64,000 bases of DNA. It comes from Pisaster brevispinus (Eukaryota; Echinodermata; Asteroidea; Forcipulatida; Asteriidae). The translations under genes were made by a program, and so were the position numbers. Under the pieces are notes generated by a model. That model ran no database searches, was not told the origin of the DNA, and was given only the letters and a program-made list of their open reading frames with translations. The stretch's first letter is position 1. Each line of letters opens with the position of its first letter. Where the stretch lies: the NCBI GenBank assembly GCA_023634235.1, contig JAMKCF010000002.1, forward strand, positions 2,257,001-2,321,000, given 5' to 3'. Below, piece by piece: positions 20,517 to 32,200 of the stretch.

Positions 20517-23500
20517 TTAATCTTCATCTTCCTCATCTTCTTCTTCCTGGTTGATCTGGAAGTAGCGGAGGTCGTAGGTGTCTTTGTCGGAGGCGACGAC
20601 CCGCAGCCAATCGCGAAGGTTGTTCTTTTTCAGGTACTTCTTGGTGAGGTATTTCAGATACCTGTTAGTAGAAGAAGAAACCCATGATCATGAGCAAGTT
20701 CCCCAAGAAATATCCCCTTCCTCCACACAGCTTTATAAAATTATACGTGAAAGTACAAACTGTGTCACTCAATATTTTGTCCTCCTTTCGGTGACAGTTT
20801 CACCCCTTTCAAGAAAATTGGAAGGCTCAAACAGCAGTTTTGAGCCAATCCTGATTTCAGGGGGAAAAACTTAAAAATCACAAACCTGTGCTTAGGTCAA
20901 CGGGAAAGAAAACACACCAGCGTTCTCCCTTATCAGTGGGTCGCCGGCCAAACCCCAGTTAAAACACCCGAGGACCAGTCAAAATTCTCTTTGAATGGTC
21001 CGACTAGTTATTTCAGGGTTGGAAAGCATTCCTATTTTATATGAAATATGGACTAATTTTGGGTTGAACAAAGAAAAAAATTGACTAGAGCGGGATTTGA
21101 ACCTGCAACCTCTGGAAACATGTCGGTGCTCTACCAACTGAGCTACCAAGACATTATGATGGCCGTCTCCCTATTTTGTCAGTATCTTAGTTCAGGGGTG
21201 CCATTTGTTTGAAAGTGAAACATGGGCTCGTGAAAAAGCTGGTGGACCAGTGAAACAGCAAGCTGGCCAGTCACTGAAAACCCTGGAAGTGTTACACACC
21301 TCTTAGAGAAGGCAATGTCGGAGGTCACTGTGATCTTGCTCTTCTTGCGCTCAATGCTGACGCTGTTGCCAAAGTTCTTGGTCTTGCCCTCCACCTTAAT
21401 CCGATCCTGCAAGAACGTCTCCTGTAGAGGGTGTTCACACGGGGGCAAAAACACAAGGGAGGTTAGGGAAGGTAACCCTAACCCCTGCACTCAAGCGAGT
21501 GACTTCTTTAGGGAAGGTGTCCCTAGGTTGGACCAGGGAAGTGAAACCCTAGCCCATGAAGAAACTGTTAGTGAGTTTATCCTTATATTATCCAAGAAAT
21601 TAATTCATTAATGAAAATATAAACCCATGAAATGATTAAATCCAAATGCAGTTTTTTTCTTCTTCAAAAAGCAGTTCAAATTGCAAGCTGTGAAGTGCAT
21701 CGAATCTATCCTGCCAACCCAAGCCTGGAAATTAAATACGGGCCGCGGAGGCGATGGTCTCTGTTGCCCCTGGTCTTGGCCTTGGTGCCCCTTCAAATGT
21801 TTCCCATTAGACTAAGCGATGTTCAAATGGAAGTGCCCTTTGCAAAAAACAGAAACAAAATGGCCTTGCCCTCTCAAAGATGAAATTCCAGGCCTGCGTA
21901 TTGAACGGTCAGGAGAGTTGGTGAAACTGGGTCAAGCGATTACGTTGACTTACGAAGTTTGCAGCATCCATGATGCCATCTTCTACCGGCAGGGTGCAGT
22001 CGATGGTGAAATGGCGAATCTGTTTCTTCTTTTTACCCCCCTTGCTTGGCTGGGCCTTGCCCCCCTTAGGTTTGACTGCTTTCTTTGTCTACAAAAAAAA
22101 TCATCAAGCAAACAAAATAATAAACATAAATAGATAGATAGGCCTTAAATGAATGAATTAATAATTTGTGCAAAGTGCATATACAGAGCAGGGAACCAGC
22201 ATTGACCTGACCAAAATAGTATTGTTATGTGAAAATGAGAGCGGCTGTGAGAGCTATATCGTATACAAAAAACATAATCTTGTGTTGCGCACAAAATGTT
22301 TTGTCACAAATAATTTTACAAAATTCAATCAGGGTCCAACTTACTCCTAGAACTATTCGGTTCGTTCCGCTATCGTCTCCCCGACCCTCATAGGTCATCA
22401 TGTACAAAATCCTATTCGAAACTTTTTCCCCTTCACGTTTATGCACCTGGACTTCTCTTTTGAAAACGGAGCTCGCCAAAATTAGGCTCTATGTATTCAT
22501 TGTTTTCACAGTGAGCTCGGGGTGGGTCCAGAAAATCCACTCCGCAAAAAAAAGGTGCAAAAAATGATAAATTCCCATCGTTATTCGGAATCGTCGCCTT
22601 CCGATAACAAAAATGGCCGCCGTCGCTTGTATCAATGGTATGCTGCGCGCAACGCTGGTTCACAATAACCAACGGTTTATGTATAAAAGATAAGCCATTG
22701 ATTATTGTGGACCAGCGTTGCGCACAGAATACTATTGAATACCGGCTTAAGGCATGTCGTGGACCAGCGTTGCACGCAGCATACCAGTGATACAAGCGAC
22801 GGCGGCCATTTTTGTTATCGGAAGGCGACGATTCTGAATAAACGATGGGAATTTATCATTTTTTGCACCTTTTTTTTGCGGAGTGGATTTTCTGGACCCA
22901 CCCCGAGCTCACTGTGAAAACAATGAATACATAGAGCCTAATTTTGGCGAGCTCCGTTTTCAAAAGAGAAGTCCAGGTGCATAAACGTGAAGGGGAAAAA
23001 GTTTCGAATAGGATTTTGTACATGATGACCTATGAGGGTCGGGGAGACGATAGCGGAACGAACCGAATAGTTCTAGGAGTAGGTCCAACTACAATAGAGC
23101 AACTTTAGACAGAGAAAACAATGCTTAACTTTAACAATTTTCTGCTAAGCAAAAATGAGCAGCATACCGCTTACAAATTCAAATTGTACACTCGGGTGTA
23201 TGTGACATGGTTGATAAGAGTTTTGACTGGTAACCTTGTAATTCCGGTATTGTTTGGTAAGCATTGTTTTGTTGTGCTTTGCTACTTACTTGTTGTTGGA
23301 ATTCAATTCATGATTCATGCAAGTCAAATACAGGCAAGTGCCCGGATTTTAACTTGACTTGTTGCGGAAACTGGAATGTGGCCGGGCTGGCTGGCCAGCA
23401 TTTGTCAAGAGTCAAGATCAACTCAAGGGTGTCAGGACACTTCGTACCTTTGCCACTTCGTACCCTGGACACTTCGTACCTTTTCAAGGTGCGAAGTGAC

Positions 23501-24788
23501 TTTGGACACTTCGTACCTTGGACACTTCGTACCTTCTCACAAGACACTTCGTACCTTCAGGATTCAATATCATTTTTACGTGCAGAGATAATGAGACGTA
23601 AGAAACAAACAAATTGAGTTTACAAGATACGAACAAAACAAATGTGTTTTAAATAAAAGTATTCACATTTCACAATAAAAACAATTTCACAATTAAACAA
23701 AATGACAATTCATTATGTATTTTTAAAAAAAAATAGATAGTATCCAATAGCATATTTACATGCCGAGAGAATGAACCAAATTAAATTCAAAAACAACCAG
23801 TACACTTTTACATCAATTTCATAAAAAGATAAAGCTGGAAAGTATTCCATATCAAATTTGCGTGCCGAGATAATGATACATACAAACACAAAAATTACAA
23901 AATACGGACAAAGGGTAAGGTATGGGGTAGAAAATATTGCGTGCCGAGATAATGGTCATAAGAACAAAAATATACAAAATACGGACAAAATAAAGGTATT
24001 TTAAAGATATTTTTAGTTGAATAATATTAGTAATCACATTTCACATTAAAAAGGACATTCAAATAATTAAACAAAATGACAATTCATTAAGTATTATTTT
24101 GTATCTCAACGAAAATTATATCCTTATTAAGGAATTACGCATTTTACTGAAGGTACGAAGTGACTCGGCTGAAGGTACGAAGTGACTCAGCTGATGGTCA
24201 CTTCGTACCCCGCCCGCGGTACGAAGTGACCAATTTGGTTACGGTACGAAGTGTCCCGAAGGTACGAAGTGTCCAGGGTACGAAGTGTCCAGGGTACGAA
24301 GTGGCGAAGGTACGAAGTGTCCGACATCCAACTCAAGTCATCAAATTCAAAGAAATACTAAACAGTAAATTTGTAAATTGTAGGCCTTTTTGTTTGGGGC
24401 GTGGCTGGGATATACGATGTAGGGTCATGGATACATCCATGCGTAATTAAAATTAACACAAAGTTTAATATCAAAATTCATGATAAATAATAAAATTACA
24501 CCGATTTGACAAGCTAAATCCCGTCCCATGCTAGCTTGTCACTGGCACTGCCATTGCCATATGGGGGCGCACTTCACCGCATGCGGATACACGTTGCGAA
24601 ATTAACACATGCTTCCACCATTTTTGAACTGCAATTTCACATTTTTTAAAACAACATTTTGAAGTTATAGTAAACTAAATGTAAACTTAGAATAGGAAAT
24701 AATCATCTGTTTCAAATTCAATTTATCAGGACGTTGTTAAAGTTCCTTAATTTTCGATATTTTTTCAAGTGTAACCTACCGCAGGCAT
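20517..24788 (-). CDS. RPL22: 60S ribosomal protein L22 (eL22)
   Basis: Complete minus-strand gene, about 136 residues (human 128). Coding exons: 24788-24780 (three codons, M-P-A), 22088-21954, 21421-21300, 20661-20517 (stop TAA). All junctions are GT/AG and in phase. The protein has a Lys-rich N-terminus ([17 protein letters not shown]), the [13 protein letters not shown] motif, [20 protein letters not shown], then [20 protein letters not shown] and an acidic tail (EEEDEEDED). These are diagnostic of eL22, an rRNA-binding protein on the 60S subunit. Exons 2-4 are certain. Exon 1 is inferred: ATGCCTGCG before GTAGGT gives MPA-TKKAV in frame, matches the very short first coding exon of vertebrate RPL22, and lies 19 bases past a TOP-like tract. 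Intron 1 (2.7 kb) contains a foldback element and a 902-bp transposon; intron 3 contains family P with a nested tRNA-like element. Confidence 0.94.
20915..21290 (+). repeat. Repeat family P copy with nested tRNA-TIR element
   Basis: Left part CCAGTTAAAACACCCGAGG, ACCAGTCAAAATTCTC; right part GGTGGACCAGTGAAAC, GGCCAGTCACTGAAAACC. The element at 21055-21213 splits it. Similar ATGGACT and ATGGGCT words flank the insertion. In RPL22 intron 3. Confidence 0.65.
21055..21213 (-). mobile_element. tRNA-TIR element (SINE-C), nested
   Basis: tRNA-like core on the minus strand (TAGCTCAGTTGGTAGAGC, A box; GGTTCAAATCCCGC, B box) bracketed by inverted arms: TTGAACAAAG on the left and GAACTAAGATACTGACA (inverted) on the right. 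Other copies are at 28677, 35488, 49878 and 57296. Confidence 0.7.
21755..21895 (-). repeat. Repeat family G copy
   Basis: CTTGGCCTTGGTGCCCCTTC, AAATGGCCTTGCCCTCTC, ending GAAATTCCAGGCCTG. About 60 bases from RPL22 exon 2, in intron 2. Confidence 0.55.
22342..23081. mobile_element. Foldback/MULE-like element, 740 bp
   Basis: Two arms of about 322 bp (22342-22663 and 22760-23081) are inverted copies with only a few differences, separated by about 96 bp. Termini are TACTCCTAGAACTATTCGG and its inverse. The direct repeat GGTCCAACT flanks it at 22333-22341 and 23082-23090. A 9-bp duplication plus very long TIRs is typical of Mutator-like elements. No transposase. Sits in RPL22 intron 1. Confidence 0.9.
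23115..23300. mobile_element. Degenerate MITE-W-like copy
   Basis: Contains GCTAAGCAAAAATGAGCAG, GACTGGTAACC and related words of the family. Ends are eroded, so the call is weak. Confidence 0.35.
23428..24329. mobile_element. 902-bp element with CACTTCGTACC subrepeat termini
   Basis: Left end 23428-23560 has six direct and one inverted copy of CACTTCGTACC; right end 24150-24329 has eight GGTACGAAGTG and one inverted. The outer ends match as TIRs (GGTGTCAGGACACTTCG; inverted right GGATGTCGGACACTTCG). The 8-bp direct repeat AACTCAAG flanks it at 23420-23427 and 24330-24337. The AT-rich middle has a degenerate repeat of GTGCCGAGATAATG (near 23582, 23762, 23868, 23942) and a duplicated AAACAAAATGACAATTCATT. 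No coding capacity. In RPL22 intron 1. Confidence 0.88.
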
Positions 24789-24815
24789 TTCGTTCACTAA
24801 TGCAGTAAAAAAAGG
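24789..24815 (-). promoter_or_regulatory. TOP-like RPL22 5' UTR start
   Basis: On the minus strand CCTTTTTTTACTGC begins at 24815, followed by a short leader to ATG at 24788. A C followed by an uninterrupted pyrimidine tract at the cap site is the 5'TOP signature of ribosomal protein mRNAs, which makes them mTOR-responsive. The start site is inferred from this motif. Confidence 0.6.
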
Positions 24816-26202
24816 ACGATGTTCCACGATTCGATTCTAAGCTGATCCGAAAATACCCGAAGGGTGTTATTTTACTTTACTTTCTAAAATTTAATTAAAT
24901 TGTTCTATGAAGTAAGTAAAAAATAGTATTTTATCACAAATTTATTTTTGTTTATTTTATTTTATTTAAAAACATTTAATTGATTTGTGTACAAGTTTAA
25001 ACCTAATATAATTTAGCAAAATACGGATATAGCCGAATCTTACCGAAGCTCCATAAAACTTTTCGTGATAAAGATGGCTGCCTGACTTGTGAATTGGGAA
25101 CTGCGAGCAATCAATCTGTAAATGCAAATCTTTATTAGGGAATTATCATTTTTTGGTAAGAAATTTTAAAAAGCTAACACATTTATCCTAACTGTGCGTT
25201 TTATTCTTTGTGACTATGCTATTTCTATGATGATGCATAGAAAAAAGGTGATTTTCTTCTGCTTTGTTTCAGCCTTGGCTGCCCTTGTTTTGACTTTTTA
25301 TGTCTGCAATTGCACTTCATCTATTTCGTGATAAATTCAAGGCAACATAAATAATGTTGAATGTTTAACTAGATTACTACTGTAATTAAAAGAGGCTTAG
25401 GTTTTAAATGAAAAATAAAATAGAAATATTAATAATTTTAATAATTGGGAATTATATAAATGATTAATTGATTACATTGTTTGCAATTTGCAAAGCACTT
25501 ACTTTCTCAGCAGCAACTTTAGTTAACTTTTATTCAATTTTTTTATTTTTATTGTTTACTTATTTTTAATTTTTTAACACACAAACAAAAACTTTTTTGA
25601 AGAAGAAGATCTGTCTATCATTAATCGATCATTGCTTTTTGATGTATCCAGCATAAAGAGAGAAGACCTGAACATGTACAGCATGAGGCTGTTTTCTTCA
25701 GAGTTAAATTGTTTTTTTTTTTATAATTCAGGATTCATTTTTCGCAGTATACAGTTTTATACGTGAAATAACTGGCAGATTGTATTGTGCTTCTTCGGGC
25801 GGGGCTTGCAAACTGTGCATATTACTTTTCCCAAGTAAGTTTTAGTACTTTGGTAGGCCAGGTTTTAAAAACGTGTTGTCAGTGTCATAAAAATGTATCT
25901 TTCTGATTTTGATAGTGGTGATAACAACCAGTTTAATGCTAAAAAATGAAGTTACATTCACACACTTCAAAATAAATTAACACATTTAATGAAATTCATC
26001 TGAAAAGGAAGACGTATGATGAGCATTTCAAACAAGAATACTAGGTTGCACAGTTTTTGGTAGCCCACAGGGCAGTTGAGAAGTGGCGCTTACTAGCTCG
26101 TACTCTTTTTTTTTTGCGAGACAATGTATGCCGCCGGGCTAGTGTCAAGGGTGAGCCCTGATGTAATAACAATCTTCTGTGGATTTCTTATTCAGTTTTC
26201 AG
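24816..26202. promoter_or_regulatory. Divergent RPL22/GPS2 intergenic region
   Basis: The two genes are head to head, so both promoters should lie here. A GPS2 non-coding first exon is expected because an acceptor precedes its ATG; one candidate is near AAGATGGCTGCC (25073), but no exon can be fixed. 25100-26030 is AT-rich without recognised repeats; 26040-26160 matches the repeat at 4258-4800. Confidence 0.4.
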
Positions 26203-26244
26203 GTCCCAACAAGTTGCTTGACTACGTTTTTCGAACAGAGCACC
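26203..26244 (+). other. GPS2: GPS2 5' UTR part of the first coding exon
   Basis: TTCAGTTTTCAG ends at 26202 and looks like a 3' splice site, so exon sequence probably begins at 26203, 42 bases before the ATG (context caccATGCC). This implies an upstream non-coding exon. Confidence 0.6.
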
Positions 26245-29200
26245 ATGCCAGGCCTTTTGGACCGGCCCAAACTGACACAGGCGATGGCTGCCGCACTCAA
26301 GCATCACATACTGAAGGAGCGGGAGCGTAAACGTCAAGGTAAATATCGGGTTTTCGGGTCCTGCTAAATACCGTGAACACACCGTCAACGCGAACAGTAC
26401 CGTCAACACACCAAAAACACCTCCAATGGCTGCCATATTGCCTTCTCACGGAACTTGGACTGAAAAGAGTGCCATCCATAAGCCAGCCATCTTCAGCAAG
26501 GCGCCCTCTGTTTTCCATATTGTACAAGCTCCGTGAAAAGGCAAGATGGCGCCCAATGGCTTAGCAATCATTTTTTTCGCGTAAAAACCCTGCATTTTCA
26601 CAAATGAAATGTAACCTCGAACCAATGGAAATTTTCCTTTAGCCCATACTTGACAGTTTTATGTATATTGGAGGTGTTGACGGTACTGTTTGTGTCGATG
26701 GTGTGTTGACGGTAATTAGTAGGACCGGGATTTTCCCTCAACAACAGTGGTCCACTGGCCAAATGCCAGTTAAAACACCAGAGGACCAGTTGAAATTCTC
26801 TCCAAGTCCTCCGGCTGGCTAGTTCAGTGCTGAAAAGCTTCCCATTTGAAATAGGGACAAGTGAACAAAAGCTGGGGGACTAGTGGCATGACAGTGACAA
26901 GCTAACTAAAAAAAGGTCACTAAAAATTATTCGAGGCCAAATGCCAGGTCGGATATGGAACACAGACACATTTTCCCATATTCCACTCGCACTTTTGTGA
27001 CAACTAAAAATGATATCAGTATATTTACACTTGTTTTTTATGTCGGCGAAGACGGTGTTCAAAATTGTCTTTGTTGGTGTTTGATTTTCAGAGGAGGAAG
27101 AGGCAGATAAAGCAATCGAGAGGAAGCGAGAGGAGCAGGAACGGCTGCGGAAGAAGGCCGAGGCTGAGTCATTGTCACTAGAGGAAACAAAAGAACAGGT
27201 AAAAGAGATTTTGCTGAGTTCTACCCCGGATTCCGGAGGTTGTTGGTTTAAATCCCACTCTAGTCAATTTTGTCTTTGTTCAACCTCAAATTATTTAAAA
27301 TTTACTCTTGTCAGTTTTCCTTGTGGTTTTTACTAGATACTTGTAGTATTTTTCCTCAAATAAGAGAAATTGAGGGAAATGTTTCATCCAACAGTGTAGC
27401 TACTACATTTGTTCAGCCTTTACTTCTTCCGTTTAGATCAAGTCTATGGAGGACAAACTGAAGTCGTTACAAGCAGACAAGCATGAGCTCTTCCTGCAAC
27501 TGAAGAAAGTTCTTAATGAAGACGACAACAGACGACGACAGATGATGAAGGAGAAGAAGTAAGAAACCAACTTCTTTTCACTTTCAACCATTTCATCGTA
27601 ACACTCAGAAATGATAAAATCAAGTGCCCTGATTATCTTCAATTATGCAAATATTAACCTTTAACCTTTCAGTGACCGAATTGTGGCCATGGGACTGCAG
27701 TATCATCCTGCAATGCATATGCCAGGACCTCACATGATTGTTCAAGGTGAGTTGGTCACAGAAAATGCCCCCTAAGTTATTAAATATTTTGTCAAGTTCA
27801 TTATCTCATGTATGAGAGTTGAGATAAATTTTTCTTTTAAATCCAGCAAACCATAGTAAACTAAGGATATGATTATTAATGCTATGAACAGCATTTATGA
27901 CCTTAATTGATCTGCAAGCCTCCTTAAATCCATTAATCAAACTTACACCATTTCCCGAAAGATGTTGGCTCCACGAATTTTCACCCTGCACTCCTGCCTG
28001 TCTTGCACTCTTCGGTGTTCCAGGTAGAAGGTGCTGTTAGCAATGATGTCATTTTCCCATCTTGGCCTAACCCGTCTTTTTTTCCCAGTCACTGTTTCAA
28101 GTATGGTTTGTCTGGAAGTCGTGCTATTTTCCATTCATGTGGTCAATCCATGACAGACTTCCGAAATCACTCCTTGCTCACTCTTGCTCTAAACAAAAGG
28201 CTACACCGTAAATTGTGACTCGGCACCAAACTGTTGAAATCCACCACAAAACTGTTGGATCAAGCATTATTAGTGAACTAGCACAATCCTCAGTCTTAAT
28301 AAATCAATCAAAGCATGGCATTTGATTGTGTGATGACTAGGATTAAGGGATAAGTCATTACTGTAAACCTTGTTTTTCTTGTTCAAGAATGCTGTATTAA
28401 ACTCAGCAATTTCTCAAGTCGTCCTGTCAGTGCAAAAAGCTTGTATCTCAAGATTTGCAAAAACTTTGTATCTCGCACAAAAATGCTCCTTGCTGAAACG
28501 TTGTCGTTGTTTTGTGTGTACATTGGGCTATTTTAAGTGAGATTTTAGGTTTTTTGACAATTTCAAACTGTATAGTGCTATTTTAGGAGATCTACATCAT
28601 TTTAGCACTGACACGTCAAAGTAATCTTGGCAAATGATCAGAAAGGGTTTCATATTCAAAATATAAAGAATTTTGGGGGTTGAACAAAGAAAAATTAACT
28701 AGAGCACTTTCAACCTGCAACATCCGCTTTAACCTGCCAGCGCTTCACAAACTATCAAGCCTTGATGTTGGTGGTCTCCCTATAGACCTTTATCATGCTG
28801 CCACCATCTTGGTCATGTTTCCTATATCCAACAACAGTAATGAATGCTAATATTCATTGTACAAAAAGGAACCAGAATATTTCTCCTTCCAGCCTCGCTT
28901 TGGTTACATTAATTTGAATGAGAGAAAATCAAGACGGCCGCACTATGATAAAGGTCTATTATGTCTATATCTTTGTTCGGGGGTGCCATTGCATGAAACA
29001 GATTTCCAGTCAAATGTTTCCAAGCAATGTTTCTGACACCGAAATTTTTTTTTCTTTTTCTCTTTTGCCGTACTGGCCATCAGGTACCCATATGCAAACC
29101 AGGCCGGCCATGCTGGATAAGAGCCATATGTACAGAACGGCCGCTGCTCCGCAAGGTGCTGCACAAGGAGTCCATGTAAGTAGTCGGCATCTGGGACCCA

Positions 29201-32200
29201 ATGTCATGGAGCTGCTTAAGCAGAAAAAAGTAGCTAAGCAGTGTTTGCCCTGTTATTGTTTTAGTGACTGGCCAGCAGGACCAGTTAGCTTGTCAGGGGT
29301 CGATTTCACAAAGATAGTCCCAACTTAGGACTAGTCCTAGGAGTTATTAAAAACTTAAGGCTAGTCCTAAGTTAGGACGAGTAACTCGTCCTAACTCGAG
29401 ATAAGACTAGTCTTAACTCTTTGTGAAATCCGGCCCAGTTCACTTGTCCACCAGTTTTTTCACTAGCCCATACTTCATATGAAATAGGGATGCTTTTTAA
29501 CACTGAATTAGCCGACCAGAGCACTTGTAGAGACTTTTGACTGGTCCTCGGACGTTTTAACTGGCATTTGGCCAACGGACCACTGCTAAAGGAGAACGCT
29601 GCCAAGCATAATGAAATGATGCTTACCAGATCAAGGGTTATCAGCCAAAATACCATTGCACACATACCATCTGTGACTGGTATCTTGCTTATTTTTCGCA
29701 ACGATTTTGTTGTTGTGATTTGATAACAGAAGTTTTGCTTTCGATTCTACAAAATCTTATATCAAAAGTAGCTAAGCATGATGAAATTATGCTTACCAGA
29801 TTAAGGTTATCAGCCAAAATGCCATTTCACATGTATCATCTGTGACTGGTATTCTGCTTATTTTCCAATGATTTTGTTGTTGCGATTTGAGAGGAGAATT
29901 TTTGCTTTCAATTGTAGACATCAAAGTGGTTTTTTTAAAGCATTTATCAGGTCAAGTTTGCTAAGTAATCACACCCTTTTAATTGATTGGGTTCAGGGCG
30001 TGAAGAGGACTCGCAGTCCGTCTCCGCCGGTCGTTGAGCTCTACCCTCAGCATCCTGTTCAACCGGGTCCATACGCTCAAGGTCCTTACGGGCAGACACC
30101 GGCCTCCCACGGCCCATACAGGCAAGGTAAGTAGGCAGCCGATTGCAGCGTAGCGCCCTCAATAGTGAAGAAAGAGTTGATGAACCACTATTCCCAGGCC
30201 CACTGGCCTATAGGTGACCTCAGTCTTCCAATAGACTGTGCAAGTCTCTCGTGTATCGAAAACAAGTCAAACGAAGACTGTATTTTTTACGAAAACACAT
30301 CTTCTTTTCAAAAATATTGAAAATAAATACACCCGTAGCAATTTGATATAAATACTATTTCAATTTTTATATATTATGTATAACTTGTTAAAATTTACAT
30401 AGAAACGAAATTAACAACTTGGGACAAGCAGCCATTTCATAGGTTAAATGACATTATGAATGTCAGTTCGGCAACATTGTTAGTTGTACCCGAATCGAAG
30501 GTCAAAGGTTGTCTTCATTCATTTGTTAAATTTATTTTTACTTTCATATTATTTCATCGCTAATTTTTACTTTCCCAGCAATATAATGTAAGTTGTTTAC
30601 AGCCGTAAGCAAGGTTTTAGCCAGGATTTTGTAAAAGGGTGTCCAAATTTGCTGGAATTAAAAAAACTGGGTGGCTTACTTCTTTTTCTTTTTATTTCCA
30701 AGGCCATCAAGTGTACACCACATCTCAAGCCAGCTCTACCTACGTCAACCAGTCGGCATCCGGCTATCCACCCGGCCAGCAGCCAGTGCATGCCGGGTAC
30801 GCGGCCGGCAGCCAAACAAACGCCGGCAAGTACCAGCAGGGCAGGGAGTCGGCGTTCAGCTCGTACCCCGGGTTCAACGTTCCCGTCCAGCAGAAGGGCA
30901 TGGCGGAGCCTTACAACCAGGGTTATCCGGTCCAACAACAGCGTAAGTTGCTTTTCTACACTTCAATTTGAAAGCCATCAGGGGCATTTTGGGTTTGTTT
31001 TTTTTTCTTCAAAATCTCAACTTTGCCTCCGTCTCCTACTCCAGGCTTCTGTTGATGTTGGAAACACCGTACAAAATGTACACTGCTCCAAAATCGATGA
31101 TGGAGCCCAAGCCAGTGCCGAAGCCCAAGCCAAGGTTTGAAAAAAGGCCCCTTGGAAGGGAGATTCTCAGGCTGTTTTTTTGAAAGCACGGCTTAGGCTC
31201 TGGCTATGGCTCTGACTTAAGACACCCGACCATCCGTTTGAAGTACCATACTGAAAGTGTACACTTTCAAAATTACTTACAGAATCTGAAGTTGTTGTTT
31301 TCAAAAGAGGCCCTAAAATATGGTGGACCTCCACAGATGTTGTTTTTGATACAAATCACTATGGTAATGCTGACTACTCACCTTAAGATGAGTCAGAGTC
31401 AGGTTGGTGTAGTGGTCAGGTTGGTGTAGTGGTATCTTGCCTTGCCTTTCACCTCTGGGACCCCCGGTTCAAATCCCACCGGGGGCACTATGTGGATTGG
31501 GTTTTCGGTTCCTGCCTGATTGCGTGGGTTTTTCCCTGGAATAATTCTCAGGGGTTTCCTCCCACGTCTAAAACTGAAACTTCCTTCATTGTCTTCTCTC
31601 CTTTGGGTTCTTGGCTAGTATAGTGATTTAGTTCGCTTTTCTGAGAGTCCTTGGCTTCACAACCAGAATTAATAATGGAAAAAAGGGGAAAAAAGATGAA
31701 TCTCAGCTCTTTGTGACATCGAGCCGATAATTGCTGAATAGGAATATCTTCGGCATACCCCGGGCATAATGAACAGCACAGTAGTGTCGTTCCAAGAGGT
31801 TGGGCATTTGAATGTAGCCTCCCATCATTTGATGCATAGGTTATCTTCACGGTGGCCAGCCAGCCCCGGCAGGGAGTATCGCCGTACACCCCCAGCAAAC
31901 AGTGGAACAGTCTGTGAAGCAAGGGTCCTACGCAGAGGACCAGGGTCACTACCAACACAAGCTGCAGGGGCAGGTAAGTTACTCGACCAAATCAAGGCAG
32001 TAACTTCATTTTAACCCTTAGCAATTTCCGGGGCCGTTTAAATCGGCCCAACTTTCATTGCCTCAGCCCATCTAGCGCTTATTGCTGCATTACAATAATC
32101 ATTTACTAAGAAACATACATCATTTAAACCATCCAGTAATTGACCATATTTTTGACCACATGAGGGCGCTGTCATCAGGGAATGTCTTGCATCACAATAG

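Noticed and set aside
22439..22917. Two similar ORFs (22439-22795 minus, 22705-22917 plus)
   Set aside because: They are mirror readings of the two arms of the foldback element, not genes.
23428..24329. CRISPR-like array (regular CACTTCGTACC repeats)
   Set aside because: Repeats are 11 bp, irregularly spaced, inverted at the two ends and inside a eukaryotic intron with a target duplication; it is a transposon terminus.
28918..29328. 136-codon plus-strand ORF
   Set aside because: It reads through GPS2 exon 5 and flanking SINE/MITE sequence; the true exon is 29084-29175.
30985..31140. Possible extra GPS2 exon after a pyrimidine tract
   Set aside because: The acceptor at about 31044 leads to an immediate in-frame stop in the phase required by exon 7.
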